NCBI RefSeq assembly: GCF_001557115.1
Contig: NZ_LSKQ01000264.1
Coordinates: 1 to 21,960, forward strand
Direction of reading: 5' to 3'
Source: Erythrobacter sp. CCH5-A1
GTDB lineage: Bacteria; Pseudomonadota; Alphaproteobacteria; Sphingomonadales; Sphingomonadaceae
DNA: 21,960 bases
Shown here: positions 7,501-14,170 of the stretch, in pieces
How the letters are laid out: every line of letters starts with the position of its first letter
How positions within the stretch are numbered: the stretch's first letter is position 1
Program-made: the position numbers and the translations under genes
Notes under the pieces: generated by a model
The model's input: only the letters and a program-made list of their open reading frames with translations
The model's database searches: none
What the model was told of the DNA's origin: nothing

Positions 7501-7568
7501 ATTCCCCTCCCGCAAGCGGGAGGGGCGCGAGACTTGCGAGCTTGCTCGCTAGTCGCAGCGGGGTGGGC
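7501..7568. repeat. Double-hairpin REP-like element inside the acyl-CoA operon
   Basis: Two adjacent stem-loops fill most of the gap between the dehydrogenase and the CoA-transferase. CCCCTCCCGC (7504-7513) pairs perfectly with GCGGGAGGGG (7516-7525). GACTTGCGAG (7531-7540) pairs with CTCGCTAGTC (7545-7554) with one mismatch around a CTTG loop. A GGGGTGGG tail ends about 12 nt before the next start codon and may serve as its weak ribosome site. There is no T-tract, so it is more likely a dispersed palindromic element or an mRNA-processing/stability structure than a terminator. Confidence 0.65.
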
Positions 7569-7579
7569 CTCGGCGACCG

Positions 7580-8812
7580 ATGTATAACCTCCTCAACGAC
7601 CTCTCCATTGTCGAAGTCTCGAGCTTCGTCGCCTCGCCCACGGCGGGGCTCTACTGCGCGCAACTGGGTGCCGAGGTTATCCGGGTCGACCACAAGGCGG
7701 GCGGGCTCGATTACAATCGCTACATGCTGACGCGCGAGGGTCGCTCGCTGAGCTGGGAGAACTTGAACCGCGCCAAGAAGTCGGTCGCGCTCGATCTGCA
7801 ATCGGGTGAGGGGCGCGAATTGCTGGTCGAGCTGGCGGCCAAGGTCGGCCAGTGCATCACCAACCTGCCCGAGCAGAGTTTCCTCAGCCATGCCGCGATG
7901 CAGGCCAAGCGCGCGGACATGATCTCCCTGCGCGTCATGGGCTGGCACGACGGGCGGCAGGCGATGGACTTCACGGTCAACGCCGCCGCCGGATACCCGC
8001 TGATGTGCGGGCCGGAGGAGTGGGACCCGGCGACCGCCCCCCCCGTCAACCAGGTGCTGCCCGCGTGGGATTTCATAACCGGGGCCTATGGCGCCTTCGC
8101 CATGCTCGCCGCGCTGCGCCACCGCGACAGGACCGGCGAGGGCAGCGAGGTGCGCCTGCCGCTGGGCGACGTGGCGATCGGCACCATGGCCAACGCCGGA
8201 TTGCTCGCCGAAGTGCTCTATCGCGGCGGCGACCGGGAGCGGCTGGGCAATGCCATCTGGGGCGCGTTCGGGCGGGATTTTCGCGCTCGCGATGGCGTCA
8301 GGTTCATGGTCGCCGCGCTGACGGCCAAGCAGTGGAGCGGGCTGGTCAAGGCGTTCGGGGTCGAGGACGGCATTGCCGCTTTGGAGGCCGAAGTCGGCGT
8401 CCGCTTTGCCGACGGCGACACCCCGCGCTTCCGGCACCGCGCCGCGCTCTTCGCGCTGTTCCAGAGCGCAGCGGACGGGATGGATTACGCCGCCCTCGAA
8501 GCCCGCATGACGGCGCAAGGCTGCACCTTCGAACGCTACCGCACCGCCTACGAAGCGGCGAATGATCCGGTGCTGGTGGCGGGCAACCCCCTGTTCGGCC
8601 CCGCCCCCGCTAACCCCTCCGGCTTCGCCTATCCCGCGACCCGCAGCTTCGTGAACGTGCCGGGACGCGAAGCAGGCGACCCCGCGCCCGCGCCCTACCT
8701 CGGCGAGCATTCCGAACAAGTGCTGGCCGAGAAATTGGGGCTTTCCTCGGGCGCGATCGGCAAGCTGGTCGATGCGGGGACTGTGGCTCTTTCAGACAAG
8801 GACAAGACATGA
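7580..8812 (+). CDS. CaiB/BaiF-type class III CoA-transferase (possibly Mct-like)
   Basis: Class III transferases move CoA between carboxylic acids through an aspartyl-CoA anhydride. The 410-residue protein has the family's N-terminal block (LSIVEVSSFVASPTAGLYCAQLGAEVIRVD), SWENLNRAKKSVALDL, and the catalytic Asp164 in LPAWDFITGAYGAF, aligned with the Asp169 region of formyl-CoA transferase. The C-terminus carries NPLFGPAP and PAPYLGEHSEQVL, both usual in the family. Its stop overlaps the thiolase start (ATGA at 8809-8812), which implies coupled translation. Together with the HTD2-type hydratase two genes downstream it resembles the pairing of 2-methylfumaryl-CoA isomerase with mesaconyl-C4-CoA hydratase, or of itaconate CoA-transferase with its hydratase. 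That substrate assignment is inference; sequence alone does not settle it. The upstream ribosome site is weak. Confidence 0.9.
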   Translation: MYNLLNDLSIVEVSSFVASPTAGLYCAQLGAEVIRVDHKAGGLDYNRYMLTREGRSLSWENLNRAKKSVALDLQSGEGRELLVELAAKVGQCITNLPEQSFLSHAAMQAKRADMISLRVMGWHDGRQAMDFTVNAAAGYPLMCGPEEWDPATAPPVNQVLPAWDFITGAYGAFAMLAALRHRDRTGEGSEVRLPLGDVAIGTMANAGLLAEVLYRGGDRERLGNAIWGAFGRDFRARDGVRFMVAALTAKQWSGLVKAFGVEDGIAALEAEVGVRFADGDTPRFRHRAALFALFQSAADGMDYAALEARMTAQGCTFERYRTAYEAANDPVLVAGNPLFGPAPANPSGFAYPATRSFVNVPGREAGDPAPAPYLGEHSEQVLAEKLGLSSGAIGKLVDAGTVALSDKDKT

Positions 8813-10035
8813 CCAGACGCGCCGCCATCTGCACTCCCCTGCGCACGCCCGTCGGCAAGTTCCTCGGCGGCCTCAGCAGCCTCAACGCGGGCCAATTGGG
8901 CGCGGTGATCCTCAAGGCGCTGATCGAGCGCTCGGGCATCGATCCGGCGCGGGTCGACGACGTGGTGTTCAGCCAAGGCTACGGCAATGGCGAGGCGCCC
9001 GCGATCGGCCACTGGAGCTGGCTCGCGGCGGGCCTGGCCATCGAAGTTCCCGGCTTCCAGCTCGACCGGCGCTGCGGATCGGGCGTGCAGGCGGTGGCGA
9101 CGGCGGCGATGATGGTCGAGACCGGGATGGCCGATGTCGTGGTGGCGGGCGGGGTCGAGTCCATGTCCAACGTCGAACACTACACCCTCGCCGCGCGCGG
9201 GGGCGTGCGGATGGGGGACATGGTGCTGCATGACCGCCTCTCGCGCGGACGGGTGATGAGCCAACCCATCGAACGCTTCGGGGTCATCACCGGCATGATC
9301 GAGACGGCGGAAAACCTCGCCAAGGATTACGGCATTTCGCGCGAGGAGGCCGATGCTTTCGCGGTCCGCTCGCACCAGAACGCGGCGCGGGCGTGGGCCG
9401 AGGGCAAGTTCGCTGAGCAACTCGTGCCCGTCACCATCCCGAGCCGCAAGGGCGATCCGGTGGTCTTCGACCATGACGAGGGCTATCGGACGGACGCGAG
9501 CATGGAAACGCTCGGCAAGCTCGCCCCCATCGATGTGAAGCGCGACCCCGCCGCCATCGTCACCGCCGGCAATGCCAGCCAGCAGAACGACGCCGCGGCC
9601 GCCTGTCTGGTGGTCGCCGAGGACAAGCTGGAGGAATTGGGCCTCCAGCCAATGCTGTGGTTCGGTGGCTGGGCGGCGGCAGGCTGCGATCCCTCGCGCA
9701 TGGGGATCGGGCCCGTGCCCGCGGTCGAGCGCCTGTTCGCGCGGCGCGGCTATAGCTGGGACGATATCGGCCTCGTCGAACTCAACGAGGCCTTCGCCCC
9801 GCAGGTGCTCGCCGTGCTCAAGGGCTGGGGCTGGTCGGCGGACGATTCGCGCCGCGACATGCTCAACGTCAACGGCTCGGGCATAAGCCTCGGCCACCCC
9901 ATCGGCGCGACCGGGGGCCGCATCCTCGCCGACATGGCGCACGAGATGCACCGGCGCGGGGTGCGCTACGGGCTCGAGACCATGTGCATCGGCGGCGGTC
10001 AGGGCATCGCTGCAGTGTTCGAGCGGGCGGAATGA
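8809..10035 (+). CDS. Thiolase (acetyl-CoA C-acyltransferase type)
   Basis: This is a thiolase-fold enzyme that cleaves beta-ketoacyl-CoA with CoA, or condenses two acyl-CoAs. At 408 residues it has the full catalytic set: nucleophile Cys89 in LDRRCGSGVQAV, the ELNEAFAPQ loop, His363 in NGSGISLGHPIGATGGR, and the second Cys393 in MCIGGGQGIA. It also has the GGVESMSNVEHYT segment typical of degradative and biosynthetic thiolases. It is joined by ATGA overlaps to the CoA-transferase (8809-8812) and to the hydratase (10032-10035), so the three are very likely translated as a coupled unit. The operon context, with a dehydrogenase and hydratase, points to a degradative beta-oxidation-like role. 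The chain-length class (acetoacetyl- versus 3-ketoacyl- or 3-oxoadipyl-CoA) is not resolved. Confidence 0.94.
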   Translation: MTRRAAICTPLRTPVGKFLGGLSSLNAGQLGAVILKALIERSGIDPARVDDVVFSQGYGNGEAPAIGHWSWLAAGLAIEVPGFQLDRRCGSGVQAVATAAMMVETGMADVVVAGGVESMSNVEHYTLAARGGVRMGDMVLHDRLSRGRVMSQPIERFGVITGMIETAENLAKDYGISREEADAFAVRSHQNAARAWAEGKFAEQLVPVTIPSRKGDPVVFDHDEGYRTDASMETLGKLAPIDVKRDPAAIVTAGNASQQNDAAAACLVVAEDKLEELGLQPMLWFGGWAAAGCDPSRMGIGPVPAVERLFARRGYSWDDIGLVELNEAFAPQVLAVLKGWGWSADDSRRDMLNVNGSGISLGHPIGATGGRILADMAHEMHRRGVRYGLETMCIGGGQGIAAVFERAE

Positions 10036-10883
10036 GCGATTTCGGCGCCTGGATCGGGCGCGAGAACCGCGCCACGGATCGGCTGGACGAGGCGCTGGCG
10101 GCGCGCTGGCTCGCCACCTTCGACCTGGCGAGGCCCGATCCGCCGATCATGCCGCAGGGCATCCACTTCGCGCTCAGCACCCCGCAGGCCCCCACTGCCG
10201 CGTTGGGCGAGGATGGCCACCCTGCACGCGATGACAGCCAGCAAAGCTTCCTGCCGCCATTCCCCATGCCGCGCCGGATGTGGGCCTCCTCAAAGATCGC
10301 CTTCCATGCCCCCATCGCCATCGGCGCGGTGATCGAGCGCCGTAGCCGGATCGCCGGCGTCAGCGAGAAGGAAGGCGGGTCGGGCCGACTCGCCTTTGTC
10401 GACGTCGAGCATGTCACCAAGGCCAATGGCACCATCGCGGTGATCGAGACCCAGACGCTGGTCTATCGCGAGGCCGCCGCGCCCGATGCGCCGCTGAGCC
10501 CGCCGCCGCCGGGCGAGGGCAGCTTCGATCCCTCGGACTGGGATGCGCAACGCACCCTCACCCCCGACGCCCGGCTGCTGTTCCGCTACTCGGCGCTGAC
10601 CTTCAACACGCACCGCATCCATTACGATGCGCCCTATGCGGAAGGGGTCGAGCGCTATCGCGGCCTCGTCGTCCACGGCCCGCTGACCGCGAGCCTACTG
10701 CTGCAACTCGCGGCGCGCGCATTGGGAGAGAACCGCCTGCGGACGTTCAGCTTCCGGGGCCTCTCCCCCGCCATCGCGGGCGAGCCGCTGCATCTGGTGA
10801 TGCGCGCCAAGGACGAGGGCTACGAGCTGGCGGCATTTGCGGCAGATGGCCGGCAGGTGACGGCGGCGAGCGCAGACCTCTGA
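10032..10883 (+). CDS. HTD2-type (MaoC-like hot-dog) acyl-CoA hydratase
   Basis: The 283-residue protein belongs to the double hot-dog dehydratases related to mitochondrial HTD2, bacterial mesaconyl-C4-CoA hydratase and itaconyl-CoA hydratase. It begins with a FAS1-type dehydratase-like half (PQGIHFAL, FPMPRRMWASSKIAFHAPI) and ends with the hydratase half. That half carries FNTHRIHYDAPYA at 191-203 (His194/His197-Tyr198-Asp199 region) and LVVHGPLTASLLLQ at 212-225, the usual active-site helix neighbourhood. ATG 10032 overlaps the thiolase stop as ATGA, which fixes the start better than an in-frame codon 16 triplets upstream. It is the last gene of the acyl-CoA operon, and a palindromic element follows at once. 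Its substrate is not determined; mesaconyl-, itaconyl- or another branched enoyl-CoA is the family-based guess. Confidence 0.88.
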   Translation: MSDFGAWIGRENRATDRLDEALAARWLATFDLARPDPPIMPQGIHFALSTPQAPTAALGEDGHPARDDSQQSFLPPFPMPRRMWASSKIAFHAPIAIGAVIERRSRIAGVSEKEGGSGRLAFVDVEHVTKANGTIAVIETQTLVYREAAAPDAPLSPPPPGEGSFDPSDWDAQRTLTPDARLLFRYSALTFNTHRIHYDAPYAEGVERYRGLVVHGPLTASLLLQLAARALGENRLRTFSFRGLSPAIAGEPLHLVMRAKDEGYELAAFAADGRQVTAASADL

Positions 10884-10887
10884 CCCT

Positions 10888-11003
10888 CGTCATTGCGAGG
10901 AGGGTCGAACCTGTTCGACCGGACGAAGCAATCCATGACCGGACCTCGAAGTGGCTGGCTTCGGCCCATGGGTCGCCGCGTCGCTGCGCTCCTCGCGATG
11001 ACG
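10888..11003. repeat. Dispersed palindromic element filling a convergent gap; likely bidirectional terminator
   Basis: The arms CGTCATTGCGAGGAG (10888-10902) and CTCCTCGCGATGACG (10989-11003) are inverted with one mismatch. Inside lie a perfect hairpin, GGTCGAAC-CT-GTTCGACC (10903-10920), a GAAGCAATCC segment (10924-10933), and matching GGGTCGCCGCGTCGCTGCG sequence before the right arm. This CATTGCGAGGAG...GAAGCAATCC layout is a widely dispersed bacterial intergenic palindrome. It occupies nearly all of the space between the stop of the hydratase (10883) and the stop of ppk2 (11005). Confidence 0.75.
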
Positions 11004-11004
11004 A

Positions 11005-11778
11005 TCAGATTTCGAAATCGGGAATCGGCTTCAGCTCCTTGAACTTCTCCTTCGCGGGCTTGCGGCCAAGCTCCGGGAAGTCGATCGCCTCGGGCTCCTC
11101 ATGCGTGTCGGGCACCCGCGAGAGGAGGTCGCGCACCAGCGTCAGCCGCCCGCGCCGCTGGTCGTTGAAATCCACCAAAGTCCACGGCGCGTGTGCGGTG
11201 TGGGTCGCCTTGAGCATCGCCTCGCGCGCCTTGGTGTAATCGTCGTATTTCTCCCGCGCGGCGAGGTCGATCGGGGAGAGCTTCCAGCGCTTCAGCGGAT
11301 CCTCCAGCCGCTCACGCAGCCGCTCCTCCTGCTCCGCCTGATCGGTGGCGAGCCAGTATTTGAACAGCAGGATACCGTCATCGACCAGCAGCTTCTCGAA
11401 GGCGGGCACGGCCTTGAGGAAGGCCTCGACCTGCTCTGCGCTCGCATAGCCCATCACCTTCTCGACGCCCGCACGGTTGTACCAGGAGCGGTCGAACAGC
11501 ACGATCTCGCCCGCGGTGGGCAGGTGGGCGACATAGCGCTGGAAATACCACTGTCCGAGCTCCGCCTCGGTCGGCTTGCCCAGCGCCACGGTGCGGCACT
11601 GGCGCGGGTTGAGGCTGTCGCGCACCGCGGTGATCGCGCCGCCCTTGCCCGCGGTGTCGCGCCCCTCGAACAGCACCACCACCCGCGCGGCCGTAGCCTT
11701 GACCCAGCGCGCCATGCTGACCAGCTCGAGCGTCAGCGGCTCGAGCGCCGCTTCATATTCCTTGCGCTTCATGCCCAT
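11005..11778 (-). CDS. ppk2: Polyphosphate kinase 2
   Basis: PPK2 enzymes use polyphosphate to phosphorylate nucleotides (ADP or GDP, sometimes AMP) and can run in reverse. The 257-residue single-domain protein has a Walker A-like FEGRDTAGKGGAI (Asp41, Lys45), the IVLFDRSWYNRAGVEKVMG Walker B and lid-side block (Asp96, Arg97, Arg102), and a lid region near KLSPIDLAAREKYDDYTKA. The ATG at 11778 has GGGAGGG 7 nt upstream and is preferred. An in-frame ATG at 11829 would add 17 residues of non-conserved sequence and collide with the divergent phhA leader. The gene is convergent with the acyl-CoA operon and divergent from phhA with 53 bp between starts. The nucleotide preference (class I versus II or III) is not clear from the motifs alone, although a single domain of this length is commonest in class I. 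Confidence 0.93.
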   Translation of the reverse strand: MGMKRKEYEAALEPLTLELVSMARWVKATAARVVVLFEGRDTAGKGGAITAVRDSLNPRQCRTVALGKPTEAELGQWYFQRYVAHLPTAGEIVLFDRSWYNRAGVEKVMGYASAEQVEAFLKAVPAFEKLLVDDGILLFKYWLATDQAEQEERLRERLEDPLKRWKLSPIDLAAREKYDDYTKAREAMLKATHTAHAPWTLVDFNDQRRGRLTLVRDLLSRVPDTHEEPEAIDFPELGRKPAKEKFKELKPIPDFEI

Positions 11779-11831
11779 CCGGCAACCCTCCCGTTTGTCC
11801 TTGCCGGGCGAAAGTAGTATCACCTGCAACC

Positions 11832-12770
11832 ATGGCGACTCTCGCAGACCCCCGACCCGATTTTGCCACCCTGCCGCAAATGGCGGCGGAAGTCTTCACC
11901 GCGCCGCTCGCGCGCCCGGCGCATGTCGGCGAGGACTGGCTGGAGCCGGCGCAGACCGCCTATTCGGCCGAGGATCACGCCGTGTGGGACGATCTCTTCG
12001 CCCGCCAGATGGAGGTGCTTCCCGGCCGCGCGTGCAGCGCCTTCATGGCGGGCTTGGAGAAGCTCGATCTCGGGCGCGGCGGCATTCCCGAATTCGGGCA
12101 GCTGTCGGAGGAGTTGGGCGCGCTCACCGGGTGGAGCGTCGTGCCGGTGCCGATGCTGATCCCCGATCACGTGTTCTTCTGGCACCTCGCCAACCGGCGC
12201 TTTCCGGCGGGCAATTTCATCCGCACGCGCGAGACCTTCGACTATATCGAGGAGCCCGACGTCTTCCATGACGTGTTCGGCCACGTGCCGATGCTGACCG
12301 ACCCCACCTATGCCGATTACATGCAGGAATATGGCCGCGCCGGGTGGAAAGCGATGCGCTACAACCGGCTGAAGGCCTTGGGCGCGCTCTACTGGTACAC
12401 GGTCGAATTCGGGCTGATCGAGGAAGCGGGCGAGGTGCGCGCATTTGGCGCCGGAATCCTGTCAGGGCCGACCGAGGCGCGCTTCGCGGTCGAGGCCGAG
12501 AGCCCCAACCGCATCATGCTCAACGTCGACCGGGTGATGCGCACCGATTACGTCATCAGCGACCTGCAACCGACCTATTTCGTGATCGAGAGCTTCGCCG
12601 ATCTCTACCGCCAGACGGTAGAGCGCGATTTCGACCGGCTCTATCGCAGCCTGCCGGCGGGCTTCACCTATGCCAACTCGGCGGTGATCGATGTCGACAA
12701 TGTGCTGCACCGCGGCACGCAGGAGTATCACCTGCGCGGCGGGCGGGGGAGCGGGGCTACTCCGGTCTAA
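11832..12770 (+). CDS. phhA: Phenylalanine 4-monooxygenase (phenylalanine hydroxylase)
   Basis: This enzyme converts phenylalanine to tyrosine with a tetrahydropterin and O2, using non-haem iron. The 312 residues form the catalytic domain only, as usual for bacterial PhhA; the ACT regulatory and tetramerisation parts of the animal enzyme are absent. The iron ligands are His146 and His151 in EEPDVFHDVFGHVPML and Glu192 in LYWYTVEFGLI. IPEFGQLSEEL and the pterin-site stretch VPVPMLIPDHVFFWHLANRRFP are also conserved. No Shine-Dalgarno sequence precedes ATG 11832. A TAGTAT at 11815-11820 could be a -10 element, giving a very short leader. I see no pterin dehydratase (PhhB) gene nearby. A hairpin-rich element follows the stop. 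Confidence 0.95.
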   Translation: MATLADPRPDFATLPQMAAEVFTAPLARPAHVGEDWLEPAQTAYSAEDHAVWDDLFARQMEVLPGRACSAFMAGLEKLDLGRGGIPEFGQLSEELGALTGWSVVPVPMLIPDHVFFWHLANRRFPAGNFIRTRETFDYIEEPDVFHDVFGHVPMLTDPTYADYMQEYGRAGWKAMRYNRLKALGALYWYTVEFGLIEEAGEVRAFGAGILSGPTEARFAVEAESPNRIMLNVDRVMRTDYVISDLQPTYFVIESFADLYRQTVERDFDRLYRSLPAGFTYANSAVIDVDNVLHRGTQEYHLRGGRGSGATPV

Positions 12771-12775
12771 ATATC

Positions 12776-12850
12776 GAGGCCGCAGGCCTCGCAAGGCCGA
12801 ATGGCCGCCCGCGCTTATGCGAGGAAAGCCAAGGCGGACGGACGTCCGCC
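12776..12850. repeat. Hairpin-rich intergenic element after phhA
   Basis: GAGGCC-GCA-GGCCTC (12776-12790) directly follows the phhA stop. GGCGGAC-GGAC-GTCCGCC (12833-12850) is a second perfect hairpin. Between them, GGCC-GAAT-GGCC (12795-12806) is a small third stem. The element lies in a 105-bp gap between phhA and a convergent small membrane protein gene. It may act as a terminator for both and may be a dispersed repeat; no T-tract is present. Confidence 0.5.
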
Positions 12851-12875
12851 GCCCGGCGTCTGAGGGCGAAACAAA

Positions 12876-13136
12876 TTACGCCTTGGCGCGACGCCGCGTG
12901 AAGATCGCGTGGTAGAGCACCAGCGCCGCAACGGTTGCCGCCAGCGCGACGCCGAGGCCGAGGAACGAGAGGCTGCCGATCATCGTCCCCTCATTGGCGA
13001 TCTCGCCGGTCACGACCGAAACGATCATCCCCAGCCCCACCTGACGCAGGATGCTGCCCGGCGCCTCGGTCCGCGCGAGGATCGAGGCCAGCCAGCCCAG
13101 AGTTGCCCCCAACACGATCAGCACCAGCAACGCCAT
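12876..13136 (-). CDS. Small membrane protein, GlsB/YeaQ/YmgE-like
   Basis: The 86-residue protein has three hydrophobic helices (about residues 2-19, 29-45 and 52-77) and a basic C-terminus (FTRRRAKA), so it sits in the inner membrane. The opening VLGATLGWLASIL and the following GLGMIVSVVTGEIANEGTMIG resemble the Gly-rich pattern of the GlsB/YeaQ/YmgE stress-response (transglycosylase-associated) family, although the usual Gly-Asn-Gly signature is degenerate here. GGAGA lies about 11 nt before ATG 13136. It is downstream of uppP on the same strand, separated by 141 bp that hold a hairpin and a repeat. The family call is moderate. The role is unknown even in well-studied members. Confidence 0.7.
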   Translation of the reverse strand: MALLVLIVLGATLGWLASILARTEAPGSILRQVGLGMIVSVVTGEIANEGTMIGSLSFLGLGVALAATVAALVLYHAIFTRRRAKA

Positions 13137-13179
13137 TTTGTCCGAAGTCTCCGAGAGGTCGCCCGCCTGACATTTTCGT

Positions 13180-13264
13180 CAGCGCGGTTCGCCTTCCTAA
13201 CCAGCGGCAGCGCGGCTGGTTCCAGAAAAGTGCTTCTTTGCGGGCCACCTTCGGTGACGCAGAC
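13180..13264 (+). repeat. Copy A of an intergenic repeat shared with 16546-16593
   Basis: CAGCGCGGTTCG (13180-13191) and, further on, a 28-nt segment (13237-13264, from TTTGCGGGCC to ACGCAGAC) recur in the same order and orientation at 16546-16557 and 16566-16593. The 28-nt parts match at 23 positions. Here the two blocks are 45 nt apart and enclose a hairpin; in the other copy they are 8 nt apart. Confidence 0.5.
13199..13221. other. Hairpin in the gap between uppP and the small membrane protein gene
   Basis: AACCAGC (13199-13205) pairs perfectly with GCTGGTT (13215-13221) around a 9-nt loop. It lies downstream of the uppP stop on the minus strand, without a T-tract in either direction, so termination is only possible. 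Confidence 0.35.
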
Positions 13265-13277
13265 AGCGAACAACAAC

Positions 13278-14081
13278 TTAAGCCAGCGTCAGCCACGCAA
13301 GGCCCGCAGCGCCGAGCACAATGCGGTACCAGGCGAAGGGGGCAAAGCCGATCTTCGTCACCACCGCGACGAACAGCTTCACCACCACCAGCGCGGTGAC
13401 GAAGCCCACCGCCGAACCGATCGCGATCAGCTGCAGGTCATCGCCCGTCAGCCCGCTGCCGTGCTTGTAGAGCTGGTAGACGGTCGCCCCCGAAAGCGTC
13501 GGCACGGCGAGGAAGAAGCTGAATTCGGCCGCGGTCTTGCGGTCCACCCCGAAGGCCATCGCGCCGAGGATCGTCGCGCCCGAACGGCTCACCCCGGGGA
13601 TCATCGCGAGGCACTGGACGATCCCGATCAGGATCGCGGTGCGCAAGGGGACGCCCGACACGCCGGGGCCTTCCGCGGGCGGGTTGGCCCAGCGCTCGAT
13701 GGCGAGGATCGCGACGCCGCCCACGATCAGCGCCCAGCACACCAGCACCGCATTGCCGAGCATCGTCTCGATGATGTCGCCGAAGGCGAGGCCGAGGATC
13801 ACCGCCGGGAAGAACGCGACCAGGAGGTTGCGCAAGAAGGCAAGCGCGCCCTTCTCGAAGCCGAACAGGCCCTTGGCCACGTCCCAGAAGGTGCGCCAGT
13901 AGAGCACCACGATCGCAAAGATCGCGGCGGGCTGGATGGCGATGTTGAACACCTCCCACTGGCTCTGGTCGAAGCCCAGAAATTCGGTGGCGAGGATGAG
14001 GTGCCCGGTCGAGGAGACGGGCAGGAATTCGGTCAGCCCCTCGAGGATGCCGAGCAGGATTGCAGCCAGGGTGTCGGTCAT
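13278..14081 (-). CDS. uppP: Undecaprenyl-diphosphatase (BacA family)
   Basis: UppP removes a phosphate from undecaprenyl diphosphate so that the lipid carrier can be reused for peptidoglycan and other envelope polymers. It is an inner-membrane protein with its active site on the periplasmic side, and gives bacitracin resistance when overproduced. The 267 residues and about eight hydrophobic helices fit the family. The first signature is EGLTEFLPVSSTGHLIL with Glu14, Glu18, Ser24 and His27, and the second is PGVSRSGATI with Arg166. One deviation is IQPAAIFAIV at 49-58, where the family usually has IQLGAI. The ATG at 14081 lacks a strong ribosome site. The gene is downstream of the M13 peptidase but separated from it by a terminator-like hairpin, so it probably has its own promoter. 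Confidence 0.96.
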   Translation of the reverse strand: MTDTLAAILLGILEGLTEFLPVSSTGHLILATEFLGFDQSQWEVFNIAIQPAAIFAIVVLYWRTFWDVAKGLFGFEKGALAFLRNLLVAFFPAVILGLAFGDIIETMLGNAVLVCWALIVGGVAILAIERWANPPAEGPGVSGVPLRTAILIGIVQCLAMIPGVSRSGATILGAMAFGVDRKTAAEFSFFLAVPTLSGATVYQLYKHGSGLTGDDLQLIAIGSAVGFVTALVVVKLFVAVVTKIGFAPFAWYRIVLGAAGLAWLTLA

Positions 14082-14122
14082 GGGCGCACCGCTTCGACGA
14101 GGGTGGCGGCCAAGTCAAACGC

Positions 14123-14153
14123 AAAAGGCCCGCTCCGGCGGAGGAGCGGGCCT
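14123..14153 (-). terminator. Rho-independent terminator, minus strand
   Basis: On the minus strand, AGGCCCGCTCC pairs perfectly with GGAGCGGGCCT (11 bp, 6-nt loop; plus-strand coordinates 14126-14136 and 14143-14153) and is followed by TTTT. It is the last of four hairpins downstream of the M13 peptidase gene and the only one with a T-tract, so it should end that transcript about 135 nt after the stop codon and insulate uppP. Confidence 0.8.
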
Positions 14154-14170
14154 CTGAGGCGCATACTGCC

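Noticed and set aside
8695..9951. A 418-codon minus-strand frame opposite the thiolase
   Set aside because: It is an antisense shadow; the thiolase catalytic residues are all present on the plus strand.
10903..10920. tRNA T-arm-like GTTCGAAC sequence
   Set aside because: It is a simple perfect hairpin within a palindromic element; no acceptor stem or anticodon arm can be drawn around it.
11779..11829. Longer ppk2 start at 11829
   Set aside because: It adds 17 non-conserved residues, lacks a ribosome site and nearly abuts the phhA start, while ATG 11778 has GGGAGGG at the right distance.
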